NCBI RefSeq assembly: GCF_014217625.1
Contig: NZ_CP043641.1
Coordinates: 1,984,001 to 2,048,000 of the forward strand
Origin: Leifsonia shinshuensis
GTDB lineage: Bacteria; Actinomycetota; Actinomycetes; Actinomycetales; Microbacteriaceae
Direction of reading: 5' to 3'
DNA: 64,000 nucleotides
The stretch's first letter is position 1; each line of letters opens with the position of its first letter. The notes below the pieces were generated by a model that saw nothing but the letters and a program-made list of their open reading frames with translations, did not search any database and had not been told where the DNA came from. The position numbers and the translations under genes were made by a program. Positions 43,332-51,143 of the stretch are shown here, one piece after another.

Positions 43332-43852
43332 CCGATGAACGCGACGAGGAGCTCGAGCAGAGGCTCCGGGAGGCACTTGTCCCCGCCGCTGACAACGACG
43401 AAGCCACAGCGGCGTTCACGCTGCCACCAGAAGCGATGCGGCAGCACATCGCCGAGGTGAAAGGGAAGGCAGCCGATGCCGGCGCCGCGACGGCACATGT
43501 CGCCGCCGTACTGCGGACGACTCAGCCAACGAAGGTTGCTCCCGAAGAATGGCTCGGGCAGGTGCTGGAAGTCGTCACCGAGGCGGGATCCCGGTACGTC
43601 ATCGACACGATCGACTGGACGCTGCAGCGGGTCCGCGGACGAGATGATCAAGAAGACCCGGAGGTCGCTCCCGCGTCGACGCTGCGGCGCGACGGCGAAA
43701 CCTTGCGGCTTCTACGAGTGATCCGGCTGGAAGTAGGGCGGCCCGCGGTGTTCGACGTGGAGCCGCTGCGACCCGACGCGCTCTGGACTCGCAGGACTAC
43801 CACGTTTTTGGTCGAGATCCGACGCGTCACAGACGTCGAAGACACGCCCTAG
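43328..43852 (+). CDS. Module-family hypothetical protein 4 with N-terminal helical region
   Basis: A 174-residue protein, last of the operon, overlapping the previous gene as ATGA. Residues 1-75 are acidic and helical (DERDEELEQRLREALVPAAD, EAMRQHIAEVKGKAADAGAA). Residues ~85-170 are the module: LEVVTEAGSRYVIDTIDWTL, LRLLRVIRLEVGRPAVFDVE and TTTFLVEIRRV. The truncated relics at 13766-14036 and 54583-54746 derive from this subfamily. Confidence 0.8.
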   Translation: MTDERDEELEQRLREALVPAADNDEATAAFTLPPEAMRQHIAEVKGKAADAGAATAHVAAVLRTTQPTKVAPEEWLGQVLEVVTEAGSRYVIDTIDWTLQRVRGRDDQEDPEVAPASTLRRDGETLRLLRVIRLEVGRPAVFDVEPLRPDALWTRRTTTFLVEIRRVTDVEDTP

Positions 43853-44039
43853 AACTCGGCACCACCGTTCTGGCCGCGGCGCCAATCGCGAAGAGGGCCG
43901 CACCGAAGGTCGGTGCTACACCGCGCCTCGTCAGACACCTCCAGCCGACGGTTCCTTTCGGTCGTACTCTCCGCCGACGTGTGTCATAGGGCAGTTGATC
44001 TGGCAAGAGGGCGGCTCTGAATGTAATCGGGCTCGAAAG

Positions 44040-44444
44040 TCAGCGCGCGTCTCGCTCCGCTTCGATCACGGGTCGCCTCGCGCAGATGTCGTGCACTCGG
44101 ATGAACCATGTGGTCCACGGCCCGTGGCGGTACCCGCCCTGCGGGTTCTGAGGAATGTTCTCGAGAGATGAACCCGCAAGCCGTTCAATTGCTCTGCGCG
44201 CTCGTTCCCATCCAGGGATTTCGACGACGTCGACGACTTCGACGCCGTTCCTGAACAGACCTCCGACGTACCAGCCGCCGTCATGTTTTGCGCTGTCGTC
44301 GTGACGGTCGACGTCGTAGGTGGTTTCAAGTGGCAGGTTCGCTTCGATCCAGTCGATGACCCACAGGACTTCGTCAGTTGAAACTGGCTTCGCCCGGCCA
44401 TTCGTGCCGTCGAAATCTTCGCGATCGCTAGTGAGCTCGGTCAT
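44040..44444 (-). CDS. Hypothetical protein
   Basis: A 134-residue acidic protein starting MTELTSDREDFDGTNGRAKP. The body (STDEVLWVIDWIEANLPLET, HDGGWYVGGLFRNGVEVVDV, GPWTTWFIRVHDICARRP) looks like a folded alpha/beta domain. No ribosome binding site is clear. It lies 98 bp downstream of the LexA-controlled pair and could be a third member of that operon. Not recognised. Confidence 0.6.
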   Translation of the reverse strand: MTELTSDREDFDGTNGRAKPVSTDEVLWVIDWIEANLPLETTYDVDRHDDSAKHDGGWYVGGLFRNGVEVVDVVEIPGWERARRAIERLAGSSLENIPQNPQGGYRHGPWTTWFIRVHDICARRPVIEAERDAR

Positions 44445-44542
44445 GTCCGAGTAGATGCGGCAAGGACGAGCAGCCCTCCACTCTCAGTCGCTGTGGCATC
44501 GGAGGCACAGTTCGAACCAAGCCGTCACCGCGGCGAAAATCG

Positions 44543-44878
44543 TTACGGAGTTGGGCCGTCATAGCCCTTCCGCCGCACGGCATTCGCCCACAGCCACACG
44601 TGCTCGGCGAACCGCTCCCCCGGTGGGGTGAAACGCACAAGAACCGCTCCGCCAGGTGTCCACGCGATCACCTCCGCGTCAATCTCGACGACGTCGTTGT
44701 AGGCGACGCGGATGGGGACCAGCGCCCGGACGGGAACTCCCGGTTTCTCGTCCGTGCGGCGGCCCGTCGCCCGAACTAGTTCCTCCGGAAGGCTGACCGG
44801 GCTGGGACGACGATCCCGACTCGTGGCCTCCGATGCGAGCTTCTGGGAGTAGACGTCGTAGCGATGGTTGGTCCCCAT
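44543..44878 (-). CDS. Hypothetical protein, second gene of the LexA-controlled pair
   Basis: A 111-residue protein starting MGTNHRYDVYSQKLASEATS. The C-terminal half (VPVRALVPIRVAYNDVVEID, AEVIAWTPGGAVLVRFTPPG, ERFAEHVWLWANAVRR) looks like a small beta-barrel. Its ATG overlaps the stop of the upstream DUF6504-like gene as TGATG, so the two are co-translated and share the SOS promoter. Confidence 0.65.
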   Translation of the reverse strand: MGTNHRYDVYSQKLASEATSRDRRPSPVSLPEELVRATGRRTDEKPGVPVRALVPIRVAYNDVVEIDAEVIAWTPGGAVLVRFTPPGERFAEHVWLWANAVRRKGYDGPTP

Positions 44879-45147
44879 CAGACGAAGACAGCAGTGAGCT
44901 GCCAGCGGGTACCGGCCACCTGGTGCACATCGAAGACGCGCGCGTCACCATCGACGACGCTCGTCGCCTGGAACCTCCACCCGACAACGCGCGTACCTGG
45001 ATGAGTCAGCGCATCATGGACGACGTCCTGTACGAGTGGCTCCGGATCATCGGTGACAAGATACCGAATTCCACGCCACACGAGCCGTGCCGGCCGGTCG
45101 CCGTCGGTCCATACCGACACGATCTCAGGTGCGTGGGCAAGGCTCAT
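44878..45147 (-). CDS. DUF6504-like small protein under SOS control
   Basis: An 89-residue protein: VSVWTDGDRPARLVWRGIRY, GWRFQATSVVDGDARVFDV. The R-x-x-W-R-G-x-R-Y-x-V...W-R-x-Q...FDV pattern is that of small actinobacterial proteins (DUF6504) usually found beside translesion polymerase genes. No polymerase gene is near here. GGAGGT lies four bases before ATG 45147, and a perfect LexA-type palindrome is 12 bp upstream. A role in DNA damage response is a fair inference from context. Confidence 0.75.
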   Translation of the reverse strand: MSLAHAPEIVSVWTDGDRPARLVWRGIRYLVTDDPEPLVQDVVHDALTHPGTRVVGWRFQATSVVDGDARVFDVHQVAGTRWQLTAVFV

Positions 45148-45159
45148 GACTACCTCCAT

Positions 45160-45210
45160 TACTCGAACATATGTTCGAGTAAATGATAGGTCTCCGACGC
45201 GGGGAAGCAA
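45160..45210 (-). promoter_or_regulatory. SOS (LexA) box and promoter
   Basis: A perfect 22-bp palindrome (45160-45181) contains TCGAACATATGTTCGA, matching the actinobacterial LexA consensus TCGAAC-N4-GTTCGA. Directly upstream on the minus strand are a -10 TATCAT (45183-45188) and a -35 TTGCTT (45205-45210), 16 bp apart. LexA bound here would cover the transcription start. Confidence 0.85.
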
Positions 45211-45242
45211 CACCACGACCTCCGCCATGTGAGCTGAACTCG

Positions 45243-46088
45243 TTAGGGTTTCAGCCCCTGAAGCTTCGCCAACCGTTCCGAAACGGTGCCCGCCCGGCGG
45301 TCAGGTGAACACGCGGCCAACCAGCGTTTCAACACTGCGATCTCTTCGTCCCGGCGGCCGAGCTTCCGAAGTATGATCGCCGCCTGCTCGGTGTACCACG
45401 GGGCCGGTTCGCGGCCGTTGCGATCCCGTTCCGCCCCCTCGATCGCCAGATAGCAGAGCTGCAACGCCTCCTCAAGCCGGCCCTCCCGTTTCAGCTGCTT
45501 GATGGGCTCCACGGTCTGCAAGTAGTGGATGCCGTTCACGCTCGCGTTCTGGAACTGTGCGGCTCGAGCACCTCCGCCGGCAACCGCAGCGGCGATCATC
45601 GCGTCGGTTCCCCGCGCCGCCGCTTTCCGCTTCTCATCCGGAGTCATCGGCGGCCTGCGCGACGACGAGAACTCCCATCGCGGCGTGCCGCCACCGAGCC
45701 ACACCCAGCCCTCCACACGCAGACCCTTCGGCGTAATCGCAGTGAACAACTGGACGGGCGCGACAACTGCAGCATGTTCGGAGAGGTCCAGGGTCACCGC
45801 GACGTAAGACGGCACGTACCCGATGCGATCGCCGTGGACGTTCACCGTCACTGCATACGGGTCGGCTGGGTTCTGCGGTTCTCGTTGCAGCGTCGCGGCG
45901 ACCTCGAGGTACCCGTTCTCACCCAAACCCATCCTGGTTTCGAGCGCGTTCGCCGAGTCCTTCGCGACCGTTGTGGTGCAGGCGATCTTCTCCAGGCCGA
46001 CGGCGCCTGCCGACGTGGTGAAGGTGACGGCTGACCGAGGCGGTGGCCCCGCGACGTCCTTCCGTCGAAACTTATCTAGTAAGCCCAT
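45243..46088 (-). CDS. HIRAN-domain protein
   Basis: A 281-residue protein. Residues ~60-95 are a HIRAN-type domain: LEVAATLQREPQNPADPYAV then NVHGDRIGYVPSYVAVTLD, with the typical L-x-REP-x-NP-x-DP-x-AV and IGYVP motifs. Such domains recognise DNA ends or damaged DNA and are common in accessory regions. Residues ~195-275 are helical and TPR-like (REGRLEEALQLCYLAIEGAE, YTEQAAIILRKLGRRDEEIA). It lies 97 bp after GntR copy B in the same direction, possibly co-transcribed. Confidence 0.75.
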   Translation of the reverse strand: MGLLDKFRRKDVAGPPPRSAVTFTTSAGAVGLEKIACTTTVAKDSANALETRMGLGENGYLEVAATLQREPQNPADPYAVTVNVHGDRIGYVPSYVAVTLDLSEHAAVVAPVQLFTAITPKGLRVEGWVWLGGGTPRWEFSSSRRPPMTPDEKRKAAARGTDAMIAAAVAGGGARAAQFQNASVNGIHYLQTVEPIKQLKREGRLEEALQLCYLAIEGAERDRNGREPAPWYTEQAAIILRKLGRRDEEIAVLKRWLAACSPDRRAGTVSERLAKLQGLKP

Positions 46089-46185
46089 GCGGGAATTGTG
46101 GCAGACAGCTTGCGCCCTTCCGCCGTCGAGCGGGCTCGTTCATCCACCTGCGGCGCCCCGTCCGCTGCAACGGGATCATGGACGC

Positions 46186-46683
46186 TCAACCGCCCGGGTG
46201 GAGATCCTCGAGCTCCTCACGAATCGTGTTACCTTCGGGCGCTGCCGCCGGCGGGAGCGTCCTCCTCTGGCCACGCGGGTCCAGGTCGCGAAACCTGTCA
46301 GTGGTCTCTGTGATCAACGCGAGCTGTCCCCGCCGATCCGTTGCCCGCTCCCCGCTGACGACCATCCTGCTCGCAAGCAATGCGGTCACATCATGGAACG
46401 TGACCCCAAGCGCCGTCGCGAACTCCGCGAGCTCATTGACCTGCTCTAACAGTTGGCTGTTGCGAACGCGCGCGGGCACAACGATCGCGTGCCCACGCCC
46501 GTTCTCGTCCTTCACGGCGAAACCTTGCTGACGCAACTGCTCCAAGGCGGCCACAACCGTCCCGCGACTTGCTGCGGTCGCACCCTCCAATTCCGTAGCG
46601 GAAGGCAGTCTGTCTCGAATCTTCCGACCGACAATCAACGCAGATAGCACGTCAACCACCAACGCCGGGGCTGTTTTGAGCAT
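46186..46683 (-). CDS. GntR-type (KorSA-like) small regulator, copy B
   Basis: A 165-residue paralogue of copy A at 30733. Shared elements: ALIVGRKIRDRLPSATELEG, LRQQGFAVKDENGRGHAIVV, LLASRMVVSGERATDRRGQL and a C-terminal REELEDLHPGG. GAGGAG seven bases before ATG 46683. Two copies of a palindromic operator lie directly upstream, unlike in sequence to those of copy A, so the two proteins probably have different binding specificity. Confidence 0.78.
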   Translation of the reverse strand: MLKTAPALVVDVLSALIVGRKIRDRLPSATELEGATAASRGTVVAALEQLRQQGFAVKDENGRGHAIVVPARVRNSQLLEQVNELAEFATALGVTFHDVTALLASRMVVSGERATDRRGQLALITETTDRFRDLDPRGQRRTLPPAAAPEGNTIREELEDLHPGG

Positions 46684-46698
46684 CAGTATTCTCCTCGA

Positions 46699-46761
46699 TC
46701 GGTAAATTCACGTGAACCGACAAGTCGATTATGCCCCAATCGGTGAATTCAGGTGAACCGA
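46699..46761. promoter_or_regulatory. Paired operators upstream of GntR copy B
   Basis: Two 22-bp sites TCGGTnAATTCAnGTGAACC(GA) at 46699-46720 and 46740-46761, 41 bp apart. Each has TCGGT/ACCGA outer arms around a TTCA-TGAA core. Confidence 0.65.
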
Positions 46762-46905
46762 GCGCGTCACCGGCCTAGGCGTCGATCAAGGTTGCGATAG
46801 GGAAAATCGCTGCGCATATGCAAAGATTGCGCTATTGTAATTGTTGACCAAAGCTACCTAATGGGTCTGGACGTGGCCCCGGCGGCGATCAAAAACGGGG
46901 TCCTG

Positions 46906-47118
46906 TCCCAGGGAAATCCGGTGTCAAAGCCAGGATAAGACAAACAAAAACCCCAAAAGACCAGGGCTTTCTCCCCCAAAACCCCTACTGTACTTACCTT
47001 AATCTTTAATAGATCACTTAAAAGAAAGAATCAGTATATATAAAGGGGCCGGGGCCGGAAATATATACCCTCCAATAGCCCTATAGGGGCCAATCTGGCG
47101 AAAACCATAAGACAATCG
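46906..47118. repeat. AT-rich conserved block, copy B
   Basis: About 213 bp collinear with 31497-31714: gacaaacaaaaacccc, ctactgtactta, aatagatca, cttaaaagaaaga, gtatatataa, ggggccggggcc, gaaatata, ccctata, ggcgaaaa, aagacaatc. It lies 223 bp upstream of GntR copy B, the same layout as copy A. The terminator of copy A is not well conserved here, although the T-run is. Confidence 0.75.
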
Positions 47119-48181
47119 ACCTCCGCCACCCCCACTCCCGTTTCAGGCGCTGGGATGCAGCCCGTCTCACCGCACCCTGCGACACTACTTCCGACCGTGG
47201 GACGCGAAAGACGAATCCAGCCTCACAGTGCGCCCACCGGGCAAGCGTCGATCCGGCCCGCCGAAGACCGCCACCGTCCCCAGACGCAGGCTCACCGCCC
47301 ACAGAAGGCCGCTGCCTCGCAGGCGCCGCCTCGCCCATTCTGCGCAGCCAACAGCGCCCACAGCGCCAGCAAGCCCGTCCCCAGCAGCGCTCGACGCCTC
47401 CGGGACCCCAAAGCTGGCAGAACGCCGCAGCCGCCACCAGGAGACGGCTCGCCAACCCCGCGCGACGCGCGACGTCTTCGGCACGTCCGCGATCGTGCCG
47501 TCCGCTTCGACGACCGCGTGGCGTGACGAGCTGACGCCGGTGTTGGTGGGCGATATCGACGCCCACGCCGAGATTGTCAGCGGGCCCAGCCTGAGCGATG
47601 GCCACGGGATGGGGTTAGCCAGCCCACGCAGGACTACAGGATCGCGGGTCGCTAGCCTCCAAGCTTCATTCCGCCGTCGTCGCTGTCACCGGGCAGATGA
47701 TCCAATCGCTGCCCACCCAGTCGACCGCCGCATCTAGTCGCTCGACAGGAAGTGAGCGCCACCATGACCATGACCCGCCCGTTCCTCGCCCGGCCAACCG
47801 CCGCTCAGGGGTGGGGAGAGCGGCTACCCACCGCATCAACCGTTTGGATGCGTTCACAGCCTCGAATGAACCGCTCGTGGATCACAGTCGCCTGTGACGT
47901 CTGCGATTCGGCGGCTACCCACGGTTTCACGCGTGCCCCCGCACACAGTCACGGTGAGGGTTGCCGCATCTACCTTCTCGACCGCCGCCGCCCACCCACA
48001 CACCGGAGGAACCCGATGGACACGACAGCTACCCATCACCGTCGAACGACAGAAAACGTCAGCAGAAATCACCTCACGCGCAATGCCCACCGCCAGCTCG
48101 CGATCTGAGCACCCAACCGGCTCGGCCAAGCTCGCAAAGGTTCACGTGCAAACAGTGACCACCCCTAACCCGAGAGACACC
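47119..48181. other. About 1.06 kb, at most one small gene
   Basis: GC-rich spacer after block B. The frames at 47081-47605 and 47155-47737 are shadow-like. The ORF at 47764-48108 is the only one with any support. Confidence 0.45.
47764..48108 (+). CDS. Uncertain small ORF
   Basis: A 114-codon frame starting MTMTRPFLARPTAAQGWGER and containing CDVCDSAATHGF with a later HGEGC, a possible small zinc-binding arrangement. AGGAAG lies about 13 bases before the ATG, too far for a good site. May be coding. Confidence 0.3.
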   Translation: MTMTRPFLARPTAAQGWGERLPTASTVWMRSQPRMNRSWITVACDVCDSAATHGFTRAPAHSHGEGCRIYLLDRRRPPTHRRNPMDTTATHHRRTTENVSRNHLTRNAHRQLAI

Positions 48182-48745
48182 ATGACCTCCACCTTCGACC
48201 TCCTCCTCGCCCACGCCGACGAAATCCGTACCGCGAGCGAAACCACCTGGGAGCACGACACCGACGCGGCTGACCACGCAACCACGTACTGCGAGCAGTG
48301 GGGCGTCCAGCGACGCGATGTCCACATGTTCGCCGCCCTCCGCCAGTCGAAGCTGCTGCGGGAGGCTTTTTCCGAGAAGTTCGACGCCCTGCCGGAGGTC
48401 GACGACTTCGAGGACTTCGTCAACCAGCTGATCAACGTCATCGACCCGCACATCGACTTCGACTCGCTGGCGAAGCGTGTCGGCTCGTTCGTTCGCGAGT
48501 ACCTCCCGGCCGGGGTTGTCGTTACGGCACCCAGCGTCGGGTACACCTTCGACGACGCCTCCGTAGTGCTGAGCCATCCGTCGGCGCCCGGCGTAACATG
48601 CGAGCTCCACCTCAGCGGTGAGGATGCGTCACCGGAGGAGATCCTGTCCGCCGCGGCGGTCGCATTGGAGACCTGGTGGTACGAGGTGGTCGGCGAGCCG
48701 GATCTCGTTGAGGTTGCTGCGATGACCGCCGAGCAGCGCGAATAG
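48182..48745 (+). CDS. Hypothetical acidic protein
   Basis: A 187-residue acidic protein starting MTSTFDLLLAHADEIRTASE. Helical N-terminal half (FAALRQSKLLREAFSEKFDA, EDFVNQLINVIDPHIDFDSL) and a beta-rich second half (VVVTAPSVGYTFDDASVVLS, GVTCELHLSGEDASPEEILS). Codon usage is typical of the host, so it is very probably a real gene. Family not recognised. Convergent with the Ubl operon. Confidence 0.65.
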   Translation: MTSTFDLLLAHADEIRTASETTWEHDTDAADHATTYCEQWGVQRRDVHMFAALRQSKLLREAFSEKFDALPEVDDFEDFVNQLINVIDPHIDFDSLAKRVGSFVREYLPAGVVVTAPSVGYTFDDASVVLSHPSAPGVTCELHLSGEDASPEEILSAAAVALETWWYEVVGEPDLVEVAAMTAEQRE

Positions 48746-49051
48746 GCTCTCAGACGCCTGATTTTCAGCAATGAACTCGCGACCGCTGTCGTCAAGCTCG
48801 CGGCGGAGGTCAACGACCGACTCACAATTGTTCCGTCGGCGGAAGCATTGTGAGCATTCGGACTCCACTTGTCCTCCTGGCGCGGACGGCTCTAGCGGTC
48901 TGATGATCATCGGCCGGCGTCCCCGCGGGTGCGACTCCTGACGCCAGATTTCAGCGGTGCGCCGCCATACGCCCGCGCGACCAGAGAGACCTGGCGGGAT
49001 CGATAATCTGATCACTCGCTATGTCGCCGCTCGTGCGGCATCTAAGGAGTG
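48746..49051. other. No gene supported
   Basis: Short convergent intergenic region between the hypothetical gene and the end of the Ubl operon; no strong hairpin seen. Confidence 0.5.
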
Positions 49052-50464
49052 TCAGCGGATCTTCACCGGCAGGGTAACCGTATCGCCACGGCCGAACCGC
49101 GCCGGTCCGCACCACGGGCAGTCCCGGTCCTTCCGTGTCCCGTCAAGGTCGTACTCGCCGTTCAGGGCGTCAACGGTGACCCAGTCGGGGATGATGCTCC
49201 GTTTTGCCAGCCCGACTGTTCGTAGCAGCCACTCGTTGACGGCGATGCTTGCCGCGACGGCATTCAAGCTGATCACACTCGGCGCGTGGACGTCTTCGTC
49301 GTCGACGTAGCGTTGCCGTTTTCGTTCGGCTGCGGGTGTGGCTTCCTCCGTGAGTTTCGACGGCGTGATCAACCCGTTGCAGCGCAAGCAGGTCGCTCCC
49401 GGTTCGACTAGCCGGATGACGCTGAAAACCGCGTTCACGTCGCCCTTCCCACGGTCAATGCTCGCTTTCGCTCCGATCTGGGTCACCGGGATCAAATACT
49501 GGTGAGCGATCGCGTTCACGATCAGCCGGGCGGTGTGCGAGTCCGCGGCGAGGAAGATGTGGTTACATTCCAGGAGCTGCTTCCACACTCCGGGGTCTTC
49601 GACGCTCCCCAGCACAGTGTCGACTTGGGCGCCCCGCGCTGCCTGCTTCGCCACCCGCTTCGCGACGCGGACTTTCGGGGTCGCCAGCCGTTCACCAATT
49701 CGGCGTACCCAGCCGGGCCGGCGTGAGTCGGTCAGCCACGGGTGCGCGTCGAACCTTCGTGCACCGACGATGCGGGAGAGATTGCTGGTCTCGAGTCGGT
49801 CCGGGTCCACCAGCAGCAGGTTGCCGACCCCGAGCCGGGCAACCATTTCGTTGATCAGCGACCCCGCCCCGCCGAGACCGATGATCGCGATCCTCTGCCG
49901 GCGGAGGATGTCCTGGCCAGCGTCTCCGAACATCAGCGCCTGCCGGTGATATGCCTGTGCAGCTGCGATCGACTCTTCCGGCTGTGGTCGAAGCTCGCGT
50001 CGGTCCGGCCCGGTGACGGTCAGCTTCTCGATCGGGTGACGTCTCCCATCGGTGGTCCAGATGTCCCCGGCGACAGCGTTATCGGCGAATACGAGCGCGC
50101 CGACAGCGGGCGCGCCGGTCAATTGCAGGATCGCCGGGTAGCTGCGTTCATGAGATGCCATGTCGGTGTCGGAGAAGCCGACCCGGTCTCGGCCGCCGTG
50201 ATTGTGAACGGCGAGGTAGATGGAATGGTCGTCTGCGAACCGTAACGCCTGCTCGGTCACGAAGTCAGCTTTCAACTGCCGGTAGGAGCGTGTCCCGGAG
50301 ACGTAGTCGCGGCTGTCGATCGCGGGGATGACTTCGCGGACGAGCAGCCGGGTGCCGGCGAGACCACAGCGGAGAACGGCGCCGTGTTCGTCGTTGTCGC
50401 CGGGGAACAGGTGGCCGTGAAGCTGCTCCCAGTGTTCTCCGGTGATGGTGACGGTCCAGCTCAT
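49052..50464 (-). CDS. JAB-E1 fusion of a bacterial ubiquitin-like system
   Basis: A 470-residue fusion. The N-terminal ~150 residues are a JAB/JAMM isopeptidase: Glu26, then H87-x-H89 and S98-x-x-D101 in AVHNHGGRDRVGFSDTD, a complete metal-site motif. The C-terminal part is a ThiF/E1 adenylation domain: GLGGAGS (196-202), LLVDPDRLETSNLSR (220-231), then two zinc-type pairs CLRC (359-362) and CPWC (449-452). The E1 would adenylate the C-terminus of a ubiquitin-like protein and the JAB domain would process or remove it. ATG 50464 overlaps the E2 gene stop as ATGA. The frame continues upstream but only as shadow. Confidence 0.9.
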   Translation of the reverse strand: MSWTVTITGEHWEQLHGHLFPGDNDEHGAVLRCGLAGTRLLVREVIPAIDSRDYVSGTRSYRQLKADFVTEQALRFADDHSIYLAVHNHGGRDRVGFSDTDMASHERSYPAILQLTGAPAVGALVFADNAVAGDIWTTDGRRHPIEKLTVTGPDRRELRPQPEESIAAAQAYHRQALMFGDAGQDILRRQRIAIIGLGGAGSLINEMVARLGVGNLLLVDPDRLETSNLSRIVGARRFDAHPWLTDSRRPGWVRRIGERLATPKVRVAKRVAKQAARGAQVDTVLGSVEDPGVWKQLLECNHIFLAADSHTARLIVNAIAHQYLIPVTQIGAKASIDRGKGDVNAVFSVIRLVEPGATCLRCNGLITPSKLTEEATPAAERKRQRYVDDEDVHAPSVISLNAVAASIAVNEWLLRTVGLAKRSIIPDWVTVDALNGEYDLDGTRKDRDCPWCGPARFGRGDTVTLPVKIR

Positions 50465-50865
50465 TGTGTCTCCAGCCATTGCTGCACTTTCAGGAGCTTC
50501 CCTGCTGCGCTGTTCCATTCGCTGCGGACGTTTCGGGTGATCCGGGACAGCTGGGTTGATGCGATGTCCCCTTGAGGCCCGCACATGATCGGCTGCTGGA
50601 ATCCGTTCTCCGGCCGGAGTTCGGCGCCGTCGTTGCGGCGCAGATCCGGGCGGACGAACAAGGGGTAGATGTCCGCTTCCGGGTAGGTGAACGGGATCCT
50701 GAACCGAACCCAGCTGTGCTGGACGGTGAACGCATTTCCGACCGGGATCGAGTCGACCAGCACCCAGACGCCGCCGTCCCCGGTCTCATCCACTGACACG
50801 GTGGCGTCCGGGAACGTTGCGCGGAGCTCGTCGACCGCGTGGGCGACGTCTGCGTTGATCGTCAT
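50461..50865 (-). CDS. E2-like protein (prokaryotic E2 family E type)
   Basis: A 134-residue protein with the shape of a prokaryotic E2: helix (DVAHAVDELRATFPDATVSV), strands (VWVLVDSIPVGNAF, SWVRFRIPFTYPEADIYPLF) with the YP element, and a C-terminal helical pair (TRNVRSEWNSAAGKLLKVQQ, WLETQ). The only cysteine, Cys95 in QPIMCGPQGD, falls where the catalytic Cys is expected, just before the last helices. It overlaps the Ubl gene and the E1 gene by four bases on either side. Confidence 0.8.
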   Translation of the reverse strand: MTINADVAHAVDELRATFPDATVSVDETGDGGVWVLVDSIPVGNAFTVQHSWVRFRIPFTYPEADIYPLFVRPDLRRNDGAELRPENGFQQPIMCGPQGDIASTQLSRITRNVRSEWNSAAGKLLKVQQWLETQ

Positions 50866-51131
50866 GAGTTGTCGTCGTTGTCCATCGCGGCGAACTCGGA
50901 TTCCTTGTTGACCTGGACGGTGTCGTGATCCCCGATCGGGGTCCGGCGTCCGTTGTGTTTCAGCTCGAACAGGACGAAGGTCAGCTGGATCGCGACACCC
51001 TGACGGATCGCCGCTTCTTTCAGTTCGAGACCGGTGTACTTACGCTGCTGCAGAACGATCTGCTGCTTGTTGAACAGCACGTCGACGCTTTTCGCCTTCG
51101 CGAACTCGTCGATCGACTCGGTGGTTGTCAT
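50862..51131 (-). CDS. Ubiquitin-like protein (multiubiquitin family, single domain)
   Basis: An 89-residue protein. Residues ~16-82 match the multiubiquitin-type beta-grasp domain: DVLFNKQQIVLQQRKYTGLE, LKEAAIRQGVAIQLTFVLFE, GRRTPIGDHDTVQVNKESEF. The C-terminus is AAMDNDDNS with no Gly-Gly, so activation would need either trimming by the JAB domain or an unusual carboxyl end. AAGGGGT precedes the ATG. Most family members have two or more copies of the domain; this one has one. Confidence 0.82.
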   Translation of the reverse strand: MTTTESIDEFAKAKSVDVLFNKQQIVLQQRKYTGLELKEAAIRQGVAIQLTFVLFELKHNGRRTPIGDHDTVQVNKESEFAAMDNDDNS

Positions 51132-51143
51132 TTCGTACCCCTT

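Noticed and set aside
47081..47605. 174-codon minus-strand frame after block B
   Set aside because: Begins inside GC-rich spacer, Arg/Trp/Gly-rich, no ribosome binding site or domain.
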